Shown here piece by piece: positions 1 through 10,450 of a DNA stretch of 64,000 bases (its first letter is position 1; every line of letters starts with the position of its first letter). Under the pieces are notes generated by a model, which worked only from the letters and a program-made list of their open reading frames with translations, did not search any database and had not been told where the DNA came from. The position numbers and the translations under genes are program-made. Source of the stretch: Bromus sterilis. Taxonomy: Eukaryota; Streptophyta; Magnoliopsida; Poales; Poaceae. The stretch lies in contig OX465598.1 in the NCBI GenBank assembly GCA_950022295.1, positions 64,216,001 through 64,280,000 on the forward strand, given 5' to 3'.

Positions 1-863
1 TTTTTGCGATTTGCTGGGAAATTTGGAACACACGCAACAAAGTTACTTCCAAAAGGCACAAACTAAGATCAACTAATGTGATTGTTTTCTTTGCAATCTC
101 TCCTCTGCGATATTGGGCAGGTCTTCACAAGGAGGATGACAAAAATGCTCTGATGACCGGCGCTGATAGGCTGCCGCGCACCGCTTCTGTGACCTTCGCT
201 CGGAGGCATGCTGGTGAGGGACGCCAGGTGCCGATGATCACTAGGGCTTGATCTTGCTCGCCGTTGCTGCAATGCAGTCGCCTCGCCTTTTGGAGGTCTT
301 CTTATGCTGATGTCTTTTGGGAGTAGAAAACTCTTCTGTTGTTAGTTCTTTTGGGTCGGCTGTCCTTAGGTTGCCTGTCGCATGAGACTTTAATGCTAAA
401 TGAACTTGTTCTGTGGTGTTTAGGTAAATGGTGGTAATAGGTTTTCGTCCCATGGTACATCTCAATGCTGAGGTGAAACATAGTATTGGTAATGTGACAA
501 GCCTTTCGTATTTTGATGCATGTATTTCCTTAAATAGTCAACTTGAGTGGACTTTTCAGTCTCGAACTCTAACAGATGCCTAGCTATTATTTAGAGATGC
601 TCTTACAGAATCCCATGATACGGAATGAATCTAGTTACCACCCGATTTAGCTCTTAAAGTATGGACATGGCTTAAGGAAGTTAATTACTTGGGTTCATGT
701 AGTTCGGCGTTGCCGACAAGAGAGATGGAGTAACTATGTCCTAACGTTAGATCCATTATCTCATAGAGTGAACGACATTCATACAATTCATCCCTTCCAG
801 CGGGGGTGCCAGACATCACCAAAATGAGTAAGTCTAGGTCGCCGAAGAGAGTATTTTTGGAAA
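1..863. other. No supported gene
   Basis: Open frames here are short (under 80 codons), overlap on both strands and show no recognisable domain or splice-joined extension. I see no terminal repeats other than the right boundary with the hAT element. The sequence could be intergenic DNA or old transposon remnants. Confidence 0.5.
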
Positions 864-1117
864 CAGGGGCGAATTTACCAGGGAGGCTTCGATAGGCTCG
901 AGCCTACCCTTCGATTTTGCAAAACTATACTCGTCTACTTAGAGTTCTTAGTGTATACTTGCCAGCGGAGCCATTAGTTCTTTGTTACTTCTCTTAGTTA
1001 GCTCATAGACTCTCATTTGCTTATTTGTATCATAAAAATGACATAACATATGTACCTATGTCTACCTTAGTAGCTACCTTGAGCCTACCCTCTGTTTTCA
1101 TCTTGGATTCGCCGCTG
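864..1117. mobile_element. Non-autonomous hAT-type MITE with perfect 8-bp TSD
   Basis: A 254-bp unit is flanked by identical 8-bp direct repeats TTTGGAAA (856-863 and 1118-1125). Its ends are imperfect inverted repeats: CAGGGGCGAA on the left, and CAGCGGCGAA on the right read on the other strand. An 8-bp target duplication and CAGGGGCG-type termini are hallmarks of the hAT superfamily. It has no coding capacity and would have needed a hAT transposase in trans. The motif GAGCCTACCCT occurs both internally and near the right end. The superfamily call rests on the TSD length and TIR; the family name is not known to me. Confidence 0.8.
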
Positions 1118-1125
1118 TTTGGAAA

Positions 1126-1626
1126 TGCATTCCAGGCGTTGGATATAAAGAATAGCTCGGTTTCCTGTTACTGCCACAGCTCGCTTCCTATCTTCTCCCC
1201 CTCTCTCTTGTAAATTCTGAATCAAACCTTGTTATTTCCTTGGAGGAGTCTAGGACAAACACCTTGCAGGCTCGCAGCCTCGCAGTGACAATTTATAGAG
1301 TCCAAATTAGAGCTACAGCCAGAAGCAATTGGCAACCCTATAAAGTTTCAAATCCCACTCTGGTCAAATTCTTTACTTCTCTTCTACAACATTTATCCGT
1401 CTCAAAAGAAAATTTCAAAGCTACCACAATAGCAGTATCAGATAAAGTTGTCTCAATATGTATATTAGCATCTTGTTTTCAATGTTGTCACTACATCCTT
1501 AAAAAGCAGCAGTTGGTAAATAAGAAAATTTTCAAGCACTGCCGATGGACTGTATGTAATGTTTGGCCAGATGATTCATTTATCTCGTGTGCAGCTCGAA
1601 ATGGAAAAATAAAAACACAACAATTG
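1126..1626. other. Intergenic, no gene recognised
   Basis: An open frame of 137 codons at 1240-1653 on the plus strand runs antisense into the tRNA gene and begins with a non-ATG codon. I see no domain, so I treat it as chance. Upstream tRNA elements are not needed here because tRNA promoters are internal. Confidence 0.4.
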
Positions 1627-1698
1627 AGGGCCCAACCGGGTTCGAACCGGTGACCTATTGATCTGCAGTCAATTGCTCTACCACTGAGCTATGGACCC
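1627..1698 (-). tRNA. tRNA-Cys (anticodon GCA), nuclear type
   Basis: Read on the minus strand, the 72 bases fold into a complete cloverleaf. The acceptor stem GGGTCCA pairs with TGGGCCC (one G-T pair), the D stem is GCTC/GAGC, the anticodon stem ATTGA/TCAAT, and the T stem ACCGG/CCGGT with loop TTCGAAC. The anticodon GCA is at 1664-1666. The discriminator base is U, which is expected for tRNA-Cys. There is no intron and no encoded CCA. Internal A-box and B-box promoter elements (AGCTCAGTGG region and GGTTCGAAC) are intact. The sequence resembles the plant nuclear gene rather than plastid trnC, so it is a likely functional copy in cytosolic translation. Confidence 0.96.
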
Positions 1699-2290
1699 TT
1701 GTATGGTTGAGTAACACAAACAACCTATTATTTCAAGGGCGGAAATCTATTCCAGGGATTTCTGCAGTAATCCAGCGGTGTGACCAGTGAGCAGAAAGTT
1801 GGCTTGATGAGTTCTTCATCCCACTGATTTGTGATATGCACCTTTGGTTGGGCGATTATGTACGCTGTTTCTGATCACCCACCGTTCGGGCTCAACTTGC
1901 CCTTTCAGTAAACAATTGTGTTGCCAATTTGCCATCCCAAAATGTGCTGCCCGTATGCCTTTTTGTCATCAGACGCCATGCTTGTTTTGCTAGCAGCGTC
2001 AGCCTGTAATTCCCAGATATACCATGTCCATGTTTCGTATCCAAAAACGCAGTGTATATTATCTAATGTTTAGCTGCTATATTGATGATCCAAAGAGAAA
2101 CACTACCGGCGCAAGTTAGATGTAAGATAGGCGAACTCATAACATCCAAAAGTACAACACTGAAGTACTGAACCATCAATACTACTGCTAAATTCTGGCT
2201 TCATACGATCTTAGACCATTCAGCATTACAAACTAACAGCGACGTAGCCAAGAGGCTCTTCTGGTGGGGCACAAGGCACCGTCTTCTGGC
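1699..2290. other. Intergenic and probable SmD2 3' UTR
   Basis: This lies between tRNA-Cys and the SmD2 stop codon at 2291-2293, both on the minus strand. The portion next to 2290 should be the SmD2 3' UTR. I could not place a clear polyadenylation signal. No ORF of note and no repeat termini were seen. Confidence 0.4.
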
Positions 2291-4276
2291 TCACTTCGGG
2301 TTTCTGAGAACAATGATGACCGAGTCTCCGCGGAGGAACATCTTGCTGATGAACCTGTCCTTGTTCACAGGAAGAGCCTTCTTCTTGCCTTTTCCAGTCT
2401 TTGGAACCTGTGACCAGAGAAGCCTAAGTGAGCAAAGTGAACAATGCAATACAACACAGGGGAACGATTGCAGCGGTTGGGATGTGATGTGCCGGCATAC
2501 CTCAGTCCACATCTCCCTAACGTTCTCAAGAACCATGTTGCAGTGGCGATCAAATGCCCTCACGCGGCCAAGTAACTTCTTGTTGTTCCGGCAGTTGATA
2601 AGCACCTAAAGCAGAAGAGAGCACACATTATCAGAACAATGGCTGACGTGGAAACATCATGGCAGTCAGTGCAAGAGCAGACAGTCACCTAGAGGTACTT
2701 CATAATATATCATATACTGAGTGAAAATAATAGAACGAGTGTGTCTGCAGCAAGGAAAGTTTTCATATTAGGCACATGCAAAATTTATATCAAGCAGAAA
2801 TATACATAATACAACTTGTAGCAGCTATCAAGAAGCATAGCTAATAGCTAAAAATTTTCCCATCTATAAAATACTACTCCCTCCGTCCCAAAATAAGTGA
2901 ATCCACTTTATTTACATACGGATGTATTTAGCACTAAAGTGGGTCTAGATACATATGTATTTAGACAAAGTGGAGTCACTTATTTTGGGACGGAGGGAGT
3001 ACTCAAGGTTGATTGTACATTGGTATCAACCAAAGGGTACATTACTAGCTACACGTTTCAAATGATGAGTGATGAACTACTCAATTAAACAGACAGTAAC
3101 TAATCTTGCAGACAAAGTACCATAGTTACTCAAGTGACCCACATAATGAAGTACTCCCTCGGGCCAGTTTATTAGGCTAATATGTTTTCTAAGACAAAAG
3201 TGTAACCATAAATTTGCTCAATAGAATATAAATTATATGTAACAAAAATTATACCATTGGATTCATATTCAAAAGATGTTTTTAATGGTATAATTTTTGT
3301 AACCTATAATTTATATTTTATCGAATAAATTTATGGTCAAACTTTGTTCGCGAACTACGTGTCGGCCTAATAAACCGGCCCGGAGGGAGTATATAACTAA
3401 CCAGACGACAGCCATATCATCAGTCCATACTTGCACTTGAATCGAGTGAGACAACTGCATCACCTCCTTAAAATTTAGCCAAGAGACATAAACTTTGCTC
3501 AAACTGAACTTTCAGGTTACAGAGATGCATTTGTTTCAGTTATACAAAAGGCCTGATATGCAACAATAACAATAGGACAAATGGTGCACAGAAAACATGA
3601 AGATTACTTCAAATAACGCCCCAGTGCATCAACTTCGCAGGACAAAGGCACATCATCATTACGAAAGGCAGGTCACAAAGCTACGGTCCACTTGCACATC
3701 AGGATAATAGGCAACTAAGTTAACTGGATTATTAGTTTCATGCAGACTTACAGTAAAAACACGGGTAAACAGAAATACAAAGAGAACTTTAAGGTTACAG
3801 CGTTGCATTTGTTTTTTTAGCCAAATAGCACTGCAATATTACCAGACGCAAATTCATGAAACTAAGGTTCACTTGCACATCAACAAGATCAACATGATTT
3901 TTAGCCAGTGTACACACAATGGAAACGTCAGGGGGTGTTAAAATCAAACAGAGACGCAAACAGACACAGTAAAAAGGAAATTCCAGTCTGAGTGTCTCAA
4001 TACAAGCAAGAGATTTCACCAACCTGAGTGTTGTTCTTGACGCTCAACATGAGCACAGACAGAGGCCCCGTGCTGAACTCCTCCTCCTCCTTCTTTACCT
4101 GCTGCCAGAAAGGAGACACCAAGCACAAAAAGAGAACTGTGTCAGTTACCACTGTTAACCATCCATACATAGAAGCTAGCGGGAGACGACAAGGCCTGCA
4201 AGCCAAATAAACGAAGGGAAAATTGAGAGTTCTGGATGCTTACATTGGCAGCCGCTTCCTCTGCCATCGACGCCAT
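2291..4276 (-). CDS. SmD2: Small nuclear ribonucleoprotein Sm D2 (spliced, 4 coding exons)
   Basis: SmD2 is one of the seven Sm proteins that form the ring on U1, U2, U4 and U5 snRNAs in the nucleus, and it pairs with SmD1. Coding exons on the minus strand are 4276-4244, 4098-4024, 2605-2501 and 2407-2291; every intron starts GT and ends AG. The exons total 330 bases, giving 109 residues plus stop, the usual plant SmD2 length. The protein starts MASMAEE. Sm1 runs from about residue 20 (STGPLSVL, then NNTQVLINCRNN and LLGRVRAFDRHCNMVLENV, residues 33-65). Sm2 lies near the C-terminus (RGDSVIIVLRNP). Between them is the lysine-rich GKGKKKALPVNKDRF insert typical of SmD2. Introns are 145, 1418 and 93 bp; the large second intron holds two Stowaway MITEs. 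No stop or frameshift was seen, so the gene looks intact and functional. The start is the first ATG in frame; a second ATG three codons on is possible. Confidence 0.95.
2877..2999. mobile_element. Stowaway MITE in SmD2 intron 2
   Basis: The 123-bp element starts CTCCCTCCGTCCCAAAATAA and ends with its inverted complement; TA target duplications sit at 2875-2876 and 3000-3001. TIRs of this kind and a TA TSD define Stowaway (Tc1/mariner) MITEs of grasses. The TIRs extend well into the element, so its transcript inside the intron could form a long hairpin. Confidence 0.93.
3154..3389. mobile_element. Second Stowaway-like MITE in SmD2 intron 2
   Basis: The 236-bp element starts CTCCCTCGGGCCAGTTTATT and ends with the near complement (AATAAACCGGCCCGGAGGGAG). 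TA target duplications are at 3152-3153 and 3390-3391. The inner arms (a TTTGCTCAATAGAATATAAA-like stretch and its complement) also pair, so nearly the whole element is a hairpin. It belongs to a different family from the neighbouring MITE. Confidence 0.88.
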
Positions 4277-5560
4277 TGCCCAGGAAGAGAAGCCCGCGAT
4301 CTGCACAGGGGACGAAACCAAATCAGCAACAGTTCTGGGACTCCAAGGGACCCACACAGCGAGAAACAAGCGTGGGGTCGAGCTCTAGCAGTGTCATCGT
4401 CTCAACGAACACATTTACGGATAAGGGAGAGGGAGAACCCTAGATGTCTAAAAATGAAATATGTAGAACATGTGCACATGTAAGAATGATTATGCATTCA
4501 AAGTAGTACGCAAAAATTGTTCATAACAGCATTATTGTTACCAAAACAAGAATTAAATGGTCTACCAAAAGTATGCAACAGCAGCTACTTATTTTTATAA
4601 TAACAAAAGAAAGTTTGCAACAGCAACATAGTCTGGTACTAGAGTTGATCATAGCAAAACATTTCGGTACCAGCATACATCTCTTTAAGCACATAAGACT
4701 ATGTTTAGGCTCATCTTCACTAAAATTGCCTAAATCCCGCGGCCCCTTTTGAGTACTCAGATATGCCATAGCAAGAATACATGATTAAAAATACATTTCC
4801 GTTCATACAACCCTCCTCCTACCCCTTCTTTTATTTTTTAATTAATACAAGCTACGAAATCTAAATAATATGACATTAAGCTGGTACAATGCAGAAAATT
4901 AGTTGCAAGATTCTACACAGAAAATAAGATTGTATGCATCAAACGAACACAACATGGTTGAACTGCTATTTTTACGCCTCAATCTGCAGCACTTCTGTTT
5001 GCCAGAACAGTCGACCTGAGCACACACAGCGTGACATGCTCATATTCGGTTCAGTTTGGGGATTTACGCAAAAACTAAAGAGAAGTTCAGCGGCTCCAAG
5101 AGGATGAACTCTACCCTAAATCCTACAAAATAAATGCACTGCACTGGTCAAACCTAAAAGTCAAATCAGTTGAAGATTTAGGGTTTGATGGGATTTTAGG
5201 GTTGGTGGGACAACTCCACCGAAGAGGGGAGAGGAAGGGCTAAGGGGTTCCTGCTATGCAGCGAGCTGTAGGAGTTTGGCCTCCCTCGCAGCCGGAGGAG
5301 GTCGGCCTCCATCGGATCGGGGCGAGTCGAGCGGGTGGACAGTGCGAGGCGCGCTGGACGTGGGCAAAGCCAGCCGAGAGAGATAGAGAGAGAAGATAGG
5401 AGGAGGATGGACTGAAAGAAAGGGCAGGGAAGAGAATGGCCGGAGACTCACCTGCGCGTCGCCGTGGAGTCTGTGCGCCGCCCTCTCCGCCTGGCAGCCG
5501 AGTGCTTCCGGTCGCGCAGGTTTTTCTTTCTCGGTGCGGGTAGGGGCAAGACGGCAAGTG
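4277..5560 (-). promoter_or_regulatory. SmD2 5' leader with probable 5' UTR intron, and promoter side
   Basis: On the minus strand a good donor (GCGCAG then GTGAGT, junction at 5452/5451) and acceptor (CTGTGCAG then ATCGCG, junction at 4301/4300) suggest a 1.15-kb intron inside the 5' UTR, a common arrangement in plant housekeeping genes. The inferred first exon is GC-rich, about 5452-5560. Upstream, AAACGGGCC (around 5595) resembles plant site II/GGCCC elements of housekeeping promoters. No clear TATA box was seen. A cDNA would settle the exon ends. Confidence 0.55.
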
Positions 5561-5620
5561 CGAGGGCTGGGGCTGGGGCGAACTTGGATTTTGGAAACGG
5601 GCCTAGGTCGCGGTCAAGGT

Positions 5621-5648
5621 CGCTCCTCTTGGTCGGTCTGTTGCGGCC
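5621..5648. repeat. 28-bp direct repeat, copy 1
   Basis: This matches 8379-8406 at 27 of 28 positions (CGCTCCTCTTGGTCGG versus CGCTCCTCCTGGTCGG, then identical). The two copies bracket about 2.7 kb of inserted DNA immediately upstream of SmD2. Confidence 0.85.
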
Positions 5649-5687
5649 TTAGCAAAAACCGATGACTAGCCGAATTGTGGATCACTA

Positions 5688-7424
5688 GAGCATCTTCAGT
5701 CACGTCCGATAGCGTGCCCGATAGTATTTTAGGTGCGTCGGACCAAAAAATATTCCCAGTGGTGCGCTCTAAACGCGATTTCGGTCCGACGCGGTCTGAT
5801 AGCGTGTCCGGCGCCCCGCGAACATCCCGCTACGTAGGGGACGCTGCGGGTGCGCCGACACACCGCTTCTGCGCCGCGTTGGGTGGCGGGCCACCCCAGT
5901 CAGCGACCGAGAGGCGTCAGTTCCCCGGGCGGGCGCAGATAGCAGTCGCGTCGCTTCTGCGCCGGCGTTAATGCTCACCGCTCGCTCACCGCTCTCCTTC
6001 CCCCGCGCTGGAGATAAATAGCCCCCGCCGTGCTCTCCGCACTCACTCTCGCCGCCTCTCTTCTCCACTAGCCTAAACCCTAGCCACCTCTGCCGCCATG
6101 TTCCACTGCCGCACCAATGACGCCACCAACGGCTTCGGCTCGCACAACCTTAGGGTGGACTAGGCCGAAGACCTCTGGAGGAACCACTACCCCGTGTCGC
6201 CGGATTACCAGCGCCCGAGCGGCGGGTGGCGGATGGCGCGGAACGGCGTGCCTGTTCCGCCCGTGCCCACGCCCTGCACCACCAAGTGGCACGAGGCCAT
6301 CCACGAGGTCCGGCACGGCCTCTCGCTGGAGGAGCGACGCAACCGCCTGTGGAGGACGTTGGCGGACAACGAGGCGTGGTGGCACGACCACATCACCGCG
6401 CGCTGGGAGGCAGCCATGGACTCTGAGGAGGGCATTGTCTACCCGGCCACGAGGTGGAACACCGCGGGCCGCGACCGCTGGTGGGGTGTGCCGGGGAGGA
6501 CGCTGGACGCCGTTCTGGCGCACATCCGTGCCGGCGGCGATCGCCTGGAGATGCCGCCCACGCCGCCACCTTCTCCACCGCGCCATCCGCTGAATCCGTG
6601 GCTCCCGCGCCGGTCGGGGACCTCGGGCTCCGCCAGCCAGTCATCGTCGTCTTTAGGGCCAGCGCGCTCCTCGCCTCTCTCGTCGCACACGCGCACCTCC
6701 CCTTACCCTGTGTGGGTGAAGCAGGAGGAGCAGTAGCAGGCTCCTCGACAACGCAACCCGTCAAGGGGCATTGTCATCGTCGGGCCGCGGCGCGTGGAGC
6801 CTCAGGGCCTGCGCCGCCCCAAGCAAGAGGTCCTCGAGGACTACGCCGAGGAGGCCAAGCGGCAACTCGAGCTGGAGGAGTACGAACGACAAGCGCGCCG
6901 CATGGCGAGCTTCGACGATCCGGAGGATACTCCGGGAATGCGGGCGGCGGAGCTGGTGTCCATCGAGGCCGCGCGCCAGGATGCAGAGCGCAGGGCGATG
7001 GCGGGGTCGGTACACAACGCCATTCGGGCGTCGACATCGACAACGGCGGCACCCTCCTCGACCTGGGACCCAACGACGCCAAGGCTGGCCCTAGCAACTA
7101 CAACGGCGCCACCACAGAGGTCAAGGAGGAGCCTGACGACGCGTTCTACTTCGAAACGATGTCCCCTTCCCAGGAGCGTCAGTCCTTCCGCCGCTACGGC
7201 GGTGGAAACTAGTTTTATTTAGTTTTTTTAATGTTTTAGTTAAATTTCGTTTGAACTTGTTAAATATGTCAAATGTTTGAATGAATTTCGTTATGTTCGT
7301 AAATTTCAAAATATGTTGGGGCGACGTATCAGGCGCGCGACTGGGTAGCGACGCGCCCGATACGCGGCACGACTGTCCGGCGTGGCTATCGCGCACCGTA
7401 TCGGGGACGCGACTGGAGATGCTC
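5688..7424. mobile_element. 1.7-kb TIR DNA element, probably PIF/Harbinger-type
   Basis: The left end GAGCATCTTCAGTCACGTCC matches the inverted right end GAGCATCTCCAGTCGCGTCC at 18 of 20 positions. Three-base flanks are CTA (5685-5687) and TTA (7425-7427), close to the 3-bp TWA duplication of PIF/Harbinger elements, with one mismatch. The interior is very GC-rich and carries one long but broken reading frame that does not look like a transposase. It is therefore probably non-autonomous. Superfamily assignment is tentative. Confidence 0.6.
6098..7212 (+). pseudogene. Broken ORF of unknown function inside TIR element
   Basis: From an ATG in good context (GCCGCCATG) one frame runs through 6098-7222 with in-frame TAG stops at 6161-6163 (codon 22, probably once a TGG Trp) and 6734-6736 (codon 213). 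Near 7030 the coding sense shifts to another frame, which ends at 7212 with a plausible acidic C-terminus (VKEEPDDAFYFETM). Features seen: Trp-rich segments (WRMARNGVPVPPVP, WHEAIHEV, WWHDHI), a Ser/Pro-rich linker, and a charged helical stretch (EEAKRQLELEEYERQARR). Similar ORFs are, to my memory, frequent and unnamed in grass genomes. I assign no function. Two stops plus a frameshift make it a pseudogene. Confidence 0.55.
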
Positions 7425-7427
7425 TTA

Positions 7428-7622
7428 GGGCATGTATAATGCAAGATGCTTAGGGAGGTGCTTAGACAAATAAATCGGTTTTTAGTTAAGCACCGGTGCT
7501 TATTTCTACTAGTGGGATGCCTAATTAAGCACCTCTCATGTACTCTTAAGCACCGGTGCTTAAGAAAATGGCTGGTTTATTTTGCTAAGCACTCATCTAA
7601 GCACCTTTCATTGTACATGGCC
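7428..7622. mobile_element. Tourist-like MITE (TTA TSD)
   Basis: The left end GGGCATGTATAATGCAAGATG matches the inverted right end GGCCATGTACAATGAAAGGTG, and TTA duplications flank it at 7425-7427 and 7623-7625. Length is 195 bp, with internal repeats of AAGCACCGGTGCTTA. A TTA TSD with such ends fits PIF/Harbinger Tourist MITEs. It abuts the preceding element so that one TTA serves both. Confidence 0.85.
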
Positions 7623-7625
7623 TTA

Positions 7626-8378
7626 TGGTACCTGGAAACCTCCTTAGTTCAATTAAGGCCTCGTTCGGGAACACTCCAGCTTCTAACTCCGCTGCTGGAG
7701 CACGTGGAGCGGCCCCGAACGCTCGAAATCCGCGGATTTCAAACGGCAGAGCGGAGCGGCCTGCTGTGCAATATTGCGGAGCGACAAATTCCGGGATCCT
7801 CGTTTTAGCAAAACACGAAGCGGGTCGTATTTACAGCTGCCTGCCACCGCCAAGTGACCCAAAACGGTACGTTTCAAGCAATATGTCTCTCGTCCATCCT
7901 CCGATCCTCTCCATGTATTCCTCCTGAGCCTCACCCAAGCAACCCCCAAATTCATGGCGCCACCAGCTGATTCCCGTTTTACGAAATGTGATCGAGCCCT
8001 ACCTTCGCCTGTTTCACGCCCTCCTCCATCGATTTCTCCTTCCATGGCCGCAATCAAGGCTTAGATCGAGGCCACGGCAAGGAAGTCGCCGTCACCAAGA
8101 GAACCTTGTCGGGGCTGCCAGAAGCTCCAGGCCAATCGATTCACACATCGGCCTCTCATAGTCCCGTCAACAGAACCTCGTGCTGTAAAAAGAACAGGCA
8201 GAAAAAACCAGCAGCCATGGTAGCTAAAAGCCCATCATTCTTCCGGTTCCACCAAGGCTGGGTCATCTTTTGACTTCACAAAATGGTGATGTCATAGCAA
8301 AAGTTAGTTTATTTGGTTGAACAAGAGAGGTTCAGAGGTACCCTGAGGGTTTAAAACTTTCATCTGTATAGCCTAACA
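7626..8378. other. No supported gene; possible transposon remnants
   Basis: The GGCCTCGTTCGGG start at 7657 resembles a common grass DNA-transposon end, but I could not find a convincing partner end or TSD. Open frames on both strands are short and unrelated to known domains. Confidence 0.4.
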
Positions 8379-8406
8379 CGCTCCTCCTGGTCGGTCTGTT
8401 GCGGCC
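8379..8406. repeat. 28-bp direct repeat, copy 2
   Basis: Partner of 5621-5648 with one mismatch. Beyond it the sequence differs (CCAATTCACATTC here, TTAGCAAAAACC at copy 1). Confidence 0.85.
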
Positions 8407-8590
8407 CAATTCACATTCTGGTCCGTGTCGGGTTCTTCATATGTGCTCGATCTGTAATTATCTCTTCTTTTCTCAGCAAGGGCCTGGAAGACGGGAAACC
8501 CTATATACCGCTCATAGTGAGGCCGTGTGCGTGTTACCCGCTGATGTGTCCTCAGTGATGATGATGATGGGCTTGAAGAAGGATTCTCTC

Positions 8591-8610
8591 CCTCTGACAA
8601 TGGCGCCAGA
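8591..8610 (-). other. tRNA-Asp-like primer binding site of truncated element
   Basis: On the minus strand TGGCGCCATTGTCAGAGGGA follows the LTR end after a 15-bp spacer. It resembles the TGGCGCCGTTGCCGGGGA primer site complementary to the 3' end of plant tRNA-Asp used by Athila/Tat gypsy elements, with several mismatches. Only about 200 bp of internal sequence (8407-8590) remains, so the element body is lost. Confidence 0.65.
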
Positions 8611-8623
8611 AGTTCTTGGTGGT

Positions 8624-10217
8624 TGATGGACGACTCGTTGGGAAAAACCCCAAGAGGAAGGTTGGTGATGAAGACAGCAACAAGTATTCCCCTCAGTATG
8701 AGACCGAGGTTTAATCAACCAGTAGGAGAAAGAGGTGACTCTGAAGGTTGAAGTGGAGACCTACACAACACAACCAAATTACTTTGTCCCAACTGGACAG
8801 TGAGGTTGTCAATCTCACCGGTCTTGCTGAACACAAAGGATTAATTGCACAGTGTGGAAGGAGATTGTTTGCAGTAAAGAAAACAGGAAAACAGGAAGCA
8901 ATAGATTGTATGGCAATAATAAAAGAGAAGGACAGCGGTCCACAGTTCACTAGAGGTGTCTCTCCATAAAGATAAATAAAGTGTTAGGTAAACGAAATAC
9001 AGCTGGGCAATTGACAATTGAGAAAAGCACAACAAGGTGCACATACTTGACAAGATGAACACTATGAGATTGATCGGGCATTACAACAAAGATCACATAC
9101 CACCAATCCAACTGCATCTGTGACTAAATAATCCACCGTCCGAACAAACCATGGGTATTAAGTTACAAGCAACAGATTATTGCATTAAGTAAAGTGTGTA
9201 AAGTAGATAGTAGAACCACCCCTATTTGGGCAGAGCACCACCTTGTTCTCCCTAGTAGCAATAGCACATCCACAACCTTAGAGCTAGTTGTCACCACCCC
9301 AGATTCAATGGAGGTATGAACCCACTATCTAGCATAAATACCCCCTCTTGGAGTTGAAAGCAACTACTTGGCCAGAGCAACCACTAACAATGGAGAGCAT
9401 GCAAGATCACAATAACATCAAAGAGATCAGATCTATATTCAACTTAATCATAGTACTCAATAACAAGTAAGATCCTAGCAAACCAACACAAGTAACATTA
9501 CAAAAGGATGATCTTGATCATGATAGGCAGCTCACAAGATTCATACATGAAGCACAATAATGAGATGATCTCAATCATGATAGGCAGCTCATGATATTCC
9601 TACAATGGAGAAGACAACCATCTAGCTACTGCCATGGACCCGTAGTACTATGGTGAACTACTCACACATCACTCCGGAGGCTGGCATGTTGATGAAGAAG
9701 GCCTCCGGTGACGATTCCCCTCCCTGGCAGGGTGCCGGGAAGAGCTTCAGATCCAACCCGAGCTAGGGACGAGGATGACGGCGGCTGCGGATCTTTTCTA
9801 GAAAATTGGCTCGGGTACTTAGGGTTTTCCTGTCGGGGAGAATAAATAGGCGAAAGGGCGGAGCCGGGAGGTGTCCAGGTGGCCCACACCCCTATCGGGC
9901 GCTGCCAGGGTCCCACCCGCGCCTGGGGGTGGTGTGGGCCACCCAGGCCTCCCCCTGGGCTCCCCTTCTAGCTTCTGGAGTCTTCTGGTAAAATATTGAC
10001 TTTGGCCTTTTTCCTTTTCTGTTCTGCGAATATTTTCTTTGTAACTTTTCTGCAATCAAAAACAGCAGAAAACAGGGAACTGGCACTGTGGCATCTTGTT
10101 AATATGTTAGTCACAGGAAATCCATAAAAACACCCAGAAGCTCAGGTAAAATATGAAGTAATTGGTATAAAACAAGCATGGAGCATCAAAAATTATAGAC
10201 ACATTTGCAATGTATCA
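8624..10217 (-). mobile_element. Athila-type gypsy LTR (5' LTR of a truncated element)
   Basis: Read on the minus strand it begins TGATACATTGCAAATG and ends CGTCCATCA, with the primer site following. It is a diverged family member of the plus-strand LTR at 21079-22754, sharing start, TATA region, GC hairpin and tail. A TATA box (TATTTATT at 9848-9841) sits 30 bp downstream of the hairpin at 9879-9942. No 5-bp duplication joins the two ends, in line with truncation. Confidence 0.85.
9879..9942. repeat. GC-rich hairpin module, copy 1
   Basis: The outer arms are perfect: GTGGCCCACACC (9879-9890) and GGTGTGGGCCAC (9931-9942). The loop contains the CCGCGCCTGG half of an inner CCAGGCGCG palindrome. 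It sits 30 bp upstream of the TATA box of the minus-strand LTR. Confidence 0.9.
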
Positions 10218-10450
10218 CCCGCATGAAAAGCGACGTGGGTCGTGGCCCGTTGCCGAAGAGAAAAAGGCGGAGGACGAAGAGGTCGGAGGCGGGGAATAAG
10301 AACGGGGAGGGCGAGAGACGGCGGAGGACGATTCGACGATGGGCGACTGAAAGTGCATGAAGCCCCCATGTGTGGTTTTGGTAATTAATGGAAATCCCTA
10401 TGGACTAATGTTTTCATTGATTTACATGAAGGTTTTGTCCAAAGGCAATA

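Noticed and set aside
1240..1653. 137-codon plus-strand ORF next to tRNA-Cys
   Set aside because: Non-ATG start, overlaps the tRNA antisense, no domain, composition like intergenic DNA.
4028..4483. Plus-strand ORFs over SmD2 exons 1 and 2
   Set aside because: They are shadows of the minus-strand SmD2 exons.
7657..7830. Possible MITE starting GGCCTCGTTCGGG
   Set aside because: A partial inverse (CCCCGAACGCTCG) occurs after only about 60 bp and no matching duplication was found.
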